From contig JAYKKT010000041.1 of the NCBI GenBank assembly GCA_036023115.1, positions 2,384,501-2,448,500 on the forward strand: a stretch of 64,000 bases of DNA, read 5' to 3'. This DNA is from Brasenia schreberi. Taxonomy: Eukaryota > Streptophyta > Magnoliopsida > Nymphaeales > Cabombaceae. This document shows positions 59,866 through 64,000 of the stretch, in pieces. Under the pieces are notes generated by a model. It searched no databases and was not told where the DNA came from. It saw nothing but the letters and a program-made list of their open reading frames with translations. Position numbers and translations under genes: made by a program. How positions within the stretch are numbered: the first letter of the stretch is position 1; each line of letters begins with the position of its first letter.

Positions 59866-62800
59866 TTACCTACACAACAAGCAAACATATCTCAAACTCA
59901 TGTTTGTAACATGTTTTGAGAAAAGATCCTCTGTTATACCTTTAGTCAAGGGATCTGTCAACATATCATGAGTTGGCATGTATGAGATGGATATTTTCTT
60001 TCTCATAACCATATCATAAACATAGTGATATTTCATCATTATATGATTGCTTTTGGAGTTGTCAGCTCCACTCTTGATTAGAGTAATTGCTACATTGTTG
60101 TCACAGTAAATGACAATTAGCTCGTCGGTTATTTTTAGCTTCAAATCTTGTATAAAGCGACTAATCCAGACGACACTCGTTGCAACCATACATCAAGTTA
60201 CATACACAGCTTCCTGTTTATACAATGCTACACAACCCTGTTCTTACATGCCCAGAAAACAACTCCACCTCTAAATAAGAATATTTGTCCCGAGATTGAT
60301 TTATTGTCATCTTTGCTCCCGGTAAAGTCAGCATCTAAGTATCCTATCACTTTAAATTCATCCGCTTGAAAACACAATTTCAAGTCTTTTGTTCCTTTGA
60401 GATATCTTAAAATCCTTTTTACAGCTATCTAATGCTGCCATCTAGGATTACTTTGATATCTACTCACAAAACCAACAACGAAGTTGATATCAGGTCTTAT
60501 ACACAACATAACATACATAAAACTACCAACAACTTGTGTATAAGGAATGTTAAGCTTATCGTTTCCTTTACCGGAACAATCAGCCTTACTTAATTTGATC
60601 CTTTTTGCAACTGGTATAATAGTAGACTTACATTCACCCATTTTGAACTTCTTGAGGATATAGTCAATATATTTCTCCTAACTTTGGTATAAGAGTTTAG
60701 ATTCTCTATCTCCATAAATCTTTATACATAGGATATAGGATGTTTCTCCCATATCCTTCATTTCGAACTTTGAGTTTAACCATGACTTGGTTTTAACAAT
60801 CATTTTATTGTTATTCCTAGTCAACAATATGACATCTACATATAATGATAAGATGACAAAGTAGCTCCCACTATTCCAAACATATACATAGTGATCAAGC
60901 TCATTAGCCACAAACCAAGTTTAATAATGACATTTTGAAAAGTCAAATACCATTGATGAGGTAATTGTTTTAGGCTATATAGAGATTTTCTTAACATATG
61001 TACTTTATCTTCTTCGCATTCAACTATATATCATTTGGGTTGTTGCATATATATGATTTTGTCTAAATCTTCATTAAGAAAAGCAATCTTCACATCTAAC
61101 TGATTTAGTCTAAATCATAATATACAGATATTATCAAGATTATTCTAATGGATACAAATTTCATAACAGGAGAATATGTCTCAACATAATTTATCTCCTC
61201 TTTTTGCAAAAACCCTTTGCAACCAACATCACCTTAAACTTGTCGATTGAATCATCGACCTTATATTTTTTTTCAGAACCCATTTAGAGTCTATGGTGTT
61301 TCTTTCTTTTGATAAATCAATAAGTTCACAGACTTGGCTTTTTTTAATGAATTCAATTTCCTTATTCATAGCTTTCTCCCAATCTGTTGCTTCCGATGAG
61401 TTTATAGCATGCTGATAAGTTAAGTTATTAGTCAATTTATCTAAATCTACCGAATTATACACTTCTTCTATAAGATAAGTGTGATCATCATTTAAGTAGG
61501 ACGGTGTGACCGTAGGCCTTTTATTTTCACTTAAAGTTGTGGTTGTTTCAGAAAGATTTTCTATGGGTTTGAATGATCATTAATATAGATCTACTAAATT
61601 GTCAACATACTCATCATTATTTTCTAAAATGTCATTCTTAGTATCTTGTAAGAATTCAATATCTCTGCTCTCTATCAATTCATGGTCCTTATAATAAAAT
61701 TGATATCTCTTTGAGCCTTTAGGATATCCGATGAATATACATCTGAAGAATAGCTTATCTCTAGACTGATAAAGGATCTTTACATGAGCAATAGATCCTC
61801 ACATCCTGATATGACCTAGGTTGGGTGTTTTTCCAAACCACATCTCATATGGTATAATGAATACATCCTTATAAGGTACTCTATTGAGTATGTACACGAC
61901 TATACTTACTCTTCTTCCCAAAATATACTTAGTAGAGAGATATCTATTTACATTGACCTTTTAAAGTTTAGTAAGGTCTTGTTATATCTTTGAGATACGC
62001 CATTTTGTTGAGTTATCCTAAGCATTGTATTTTGCTTTTAAATACTAAAGTCTTTATAGAATTCCAAAAATTCTGCAAATGTATATTCTTAACCTTTATC
62101 TCATCCTAAGACTTTGATTGAATGCCCCATTTGATTTTCAACTTCCTGCTTATATTTTTTAAATGCTTCAAGTACCTCAAATTTATGTATTAGGATATAT
62201 ATGTATATCTTGAGTAATCATCGATAAGGATAATGAAATAAATATTTTCTCAATGTGACATTATTTTGAAGAGTTCACATAAATCAGTGTTAATGACTTT
62301 CACCAGGGTTGTTGTCCTTGTTGTTTCTTTGGAAAAAACTTTTCATGTCATTTTTTCTTATATATAAGTTCCACATTTGTTAAAAGTGTTTTCCCCAAAT
62401 CTTGGCAATAAGTCAAAGTTGGATAATTTTCTCAACTTTTTCAGACTAATATTTCCTATGTATTTATGTCATACATTCACATCAACATTAAAGGCATAAT
62501 CAATATCTTTCATTTTCATTAACTTTCAGCTTGAACGATCCATGTTCTACATCAAATTTTCAAGAGAAAAATATTCTCCCATATTTCCCTACGTTAACTT
62601 TGTTAGGGACAAACCATACTTCAAAATCTTTCTTCTCTAAGGCATGGACCAAAACTATATTACGCCTTATAGATGACACAATCAATACATCAGTTAATAC
62701 AACCGGTGTGCCTTGTACAAAGATTCTAAAGGACCAAGTTCTCAGAACATTTGAGAAAGTATTATTTCCTATGTATACTTAACTGACGTTCTCTTAGTTT

Positions 62801-63790
62801 GTACTCTTTTAGATCCATTACCCATTTCTTGCCTTTTGAGATGTGTTTGATCGCTCTTAAGTCAATCAACCAATGAGTCATTGGACAGTCCATGTAGAGA
62901 CATTCTGATATCATGCAAATTATGTCATGTTTCTCTGATTATCCTCGTTGTACTTTGTTTTCTCCACTGTTCTTGTTGCGGCAATCCCTCTTATAGTGTC
63001 ACATCTTTTCATAACTAAAATATTTGACCCGAAAAGCAGTTTCCTGTGTTTTCTTAAAAAATTTACCGTCCTTTTTGTTATTTTTGCTAAACTTTTTATT
63101 TTGTTTATTTCTCCTTTGGTTGAGTTTGGAGTTAGACACTATGTCATCTTTTACTACTATCAATTTCTCTCTTTTGTTTTTATTCATATGTTCTTGCTCA
63201 ATCACTAGTTTTAGGGGTAACTCCGAAATATTGATTTTAGAGCATAGTCTAAGGGCAGTAGTGATCATGTTTCATGATAGAGAAAGATTGTTCAGTACAT
63301 TATCAGTTCTATGATTACTGATTTTGTCACAGCTAAATCTCTTGTCATTACTAACATATGCTTCACATGTTCCACTACATTATCTTCTTCTTTCATTTTA
63401 TAGGAATTATATTTTTGTAGCAGTAATTGAACATTTAGTTTGACTCTTGTATAATATTTAGTTGTTATAGAGTAAAACAACTCTTTTGTGGTCTCGAATT
63501 CTTCGAAAACCCTAATAAGATCATCCTCCATGTATGTCAACATGACGGTTCTCGCTATCGTGTTATCTTTAAGAAATGTTTTGTACATTTCTCTTTGTTA
63601 CTATGTGGCGTCAGGTGGTGGTGGACGCACTGTTTCCTTCAAAATATACTATATACCTTCAAATGTTAGAGTCAAACGATATTCTTCTTTTCCATGTTTG
63701 AAGTTTAGATCATTTAATTTATCTGTCTTTGTCAGTTCTGATACATATTCTGGAGTTCATTTTTATGTGTTTGGCAAATTTAACAAATAG
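59866..63790 (-). pseudogene. Copia element C: gag-pol pseudogene
   Basis: Right to left: gag, partly open at 63588..63292 (MLTYMEDDLIRVFEEFETTK, VKHMLVMTRDLAV) and 63268..62999. A degenerate protease and the integrase follow (about 62700..61700). The integrase-RT linker is at 61462..61229. RT has ILSLYVDVILLTRNNNKM at about 60850, where the catalytic Y-V-D-D is Y-V-D-V. RNase H, 60189..59866, retains VIYCDNNVAITLIKSG and PTHDMLTDPLTKGI. Frameshifts and stops separate the blocks. The protein pieces are close to element A's, showing one family. The long frames in RNase H and gag suggest it is the youngest of the three. Confidence 0.85.
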
Positions 63791-64000
63791 ACAATTTAAA
63801 AGGAAAACATTTACGAAGCAACAAACCACATATAGAAGAATTTTGATAATGCATAATATCCAAATACTAAACTATAAATAACTCATGGTTATATTATAGA
63901 ATCAAACTGGGATAATTTTGTAATTTTTTCAAAAATTACTACCTTCGATAATTAAAAAAATAGCATGGGTAGAATTGTAATTTTATCTGTTTGTCCAGTT
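63791..64000 (-). mobile_element. Copia element C: leader running off the right edge
   Basis: On the minus strand this AT-rich sequence precedes gag and resembles the leader of element B (for example aaactataaataac against gaactataaatat). The 5' LTR would lie beyond the window. Confidence 0.5.

Overview
This window looks like nuclear DNA from a flowering plant. It contains a spliced plant receptor-kinase gene, plant-type RTE LINEs whose 3' ends carry the (TTG)n tail, Ty1/copia elements with an initiator-Met tRNA primer site, hAT and Mutator-like transposase relics, tRNA-derived SINEs and long (TA)n/(GA)n microsatellites. I cannot fix the lineage from sequence alone. GC-rich exons in an AT-rich background fit several angiosperm groups.

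Genes are sparse. The only complete and confidently identified gene is an LRR receptor-like kinase of the RKL1/RLK902 group (13728..16843, two exons, 663 residues, catalytic HRD replaced by HGN). Three other loci are likely real but less certain: the last two exons of a Lys/Pro/Ala-rich protein (6628..7885), the last two exons of an unrecognised protein (35412..35889), and an intronless 133-residue four-helix membrane protein on the minus strand (39805..40206).

The rest is transposon-derived. 1-13 kb: RTE fragments (one with a 19-bp target duplication), short inverted-repeat elements, SINEs, microsatellites and a hAT relic. 13-17 kb: the kinase gene, with a minisatellite upstream and two fossil RTE ends in its intron. 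17-23 kb: foldback elements, SINEs and GGTTCC-rich inverted-repeat elements. 23-26.3 kb: a long LTR with a strong minus-strand TATA box and repetitive flanking DNA. 26.6-28.4 kb: a decayed Mutator-like transposase carrying a C-terminal segment like the OTU/FAR1-associated domain. 31.3-34.5 kb: a near full-length but dead minus-strand RTE. 40-46 kb, 53-55 kb and 59-64 kb: three copies (A plus, B minus, C minus) of one copia lineage with an unusually long leader. 50-51.3 kb: a hAT transposase pseudogene with a BED zinc finger.

I found no operon-like or defence-like system. The most interesting material is repeat biology: a family of elements with TAGACATG termini and GGTTCC-rich bodies, AT-rich foldback elements repeatedly sitting beside (TA)n arrays, the long copia leader, and transposon fossils close to a splice site and a promoter of host genes.
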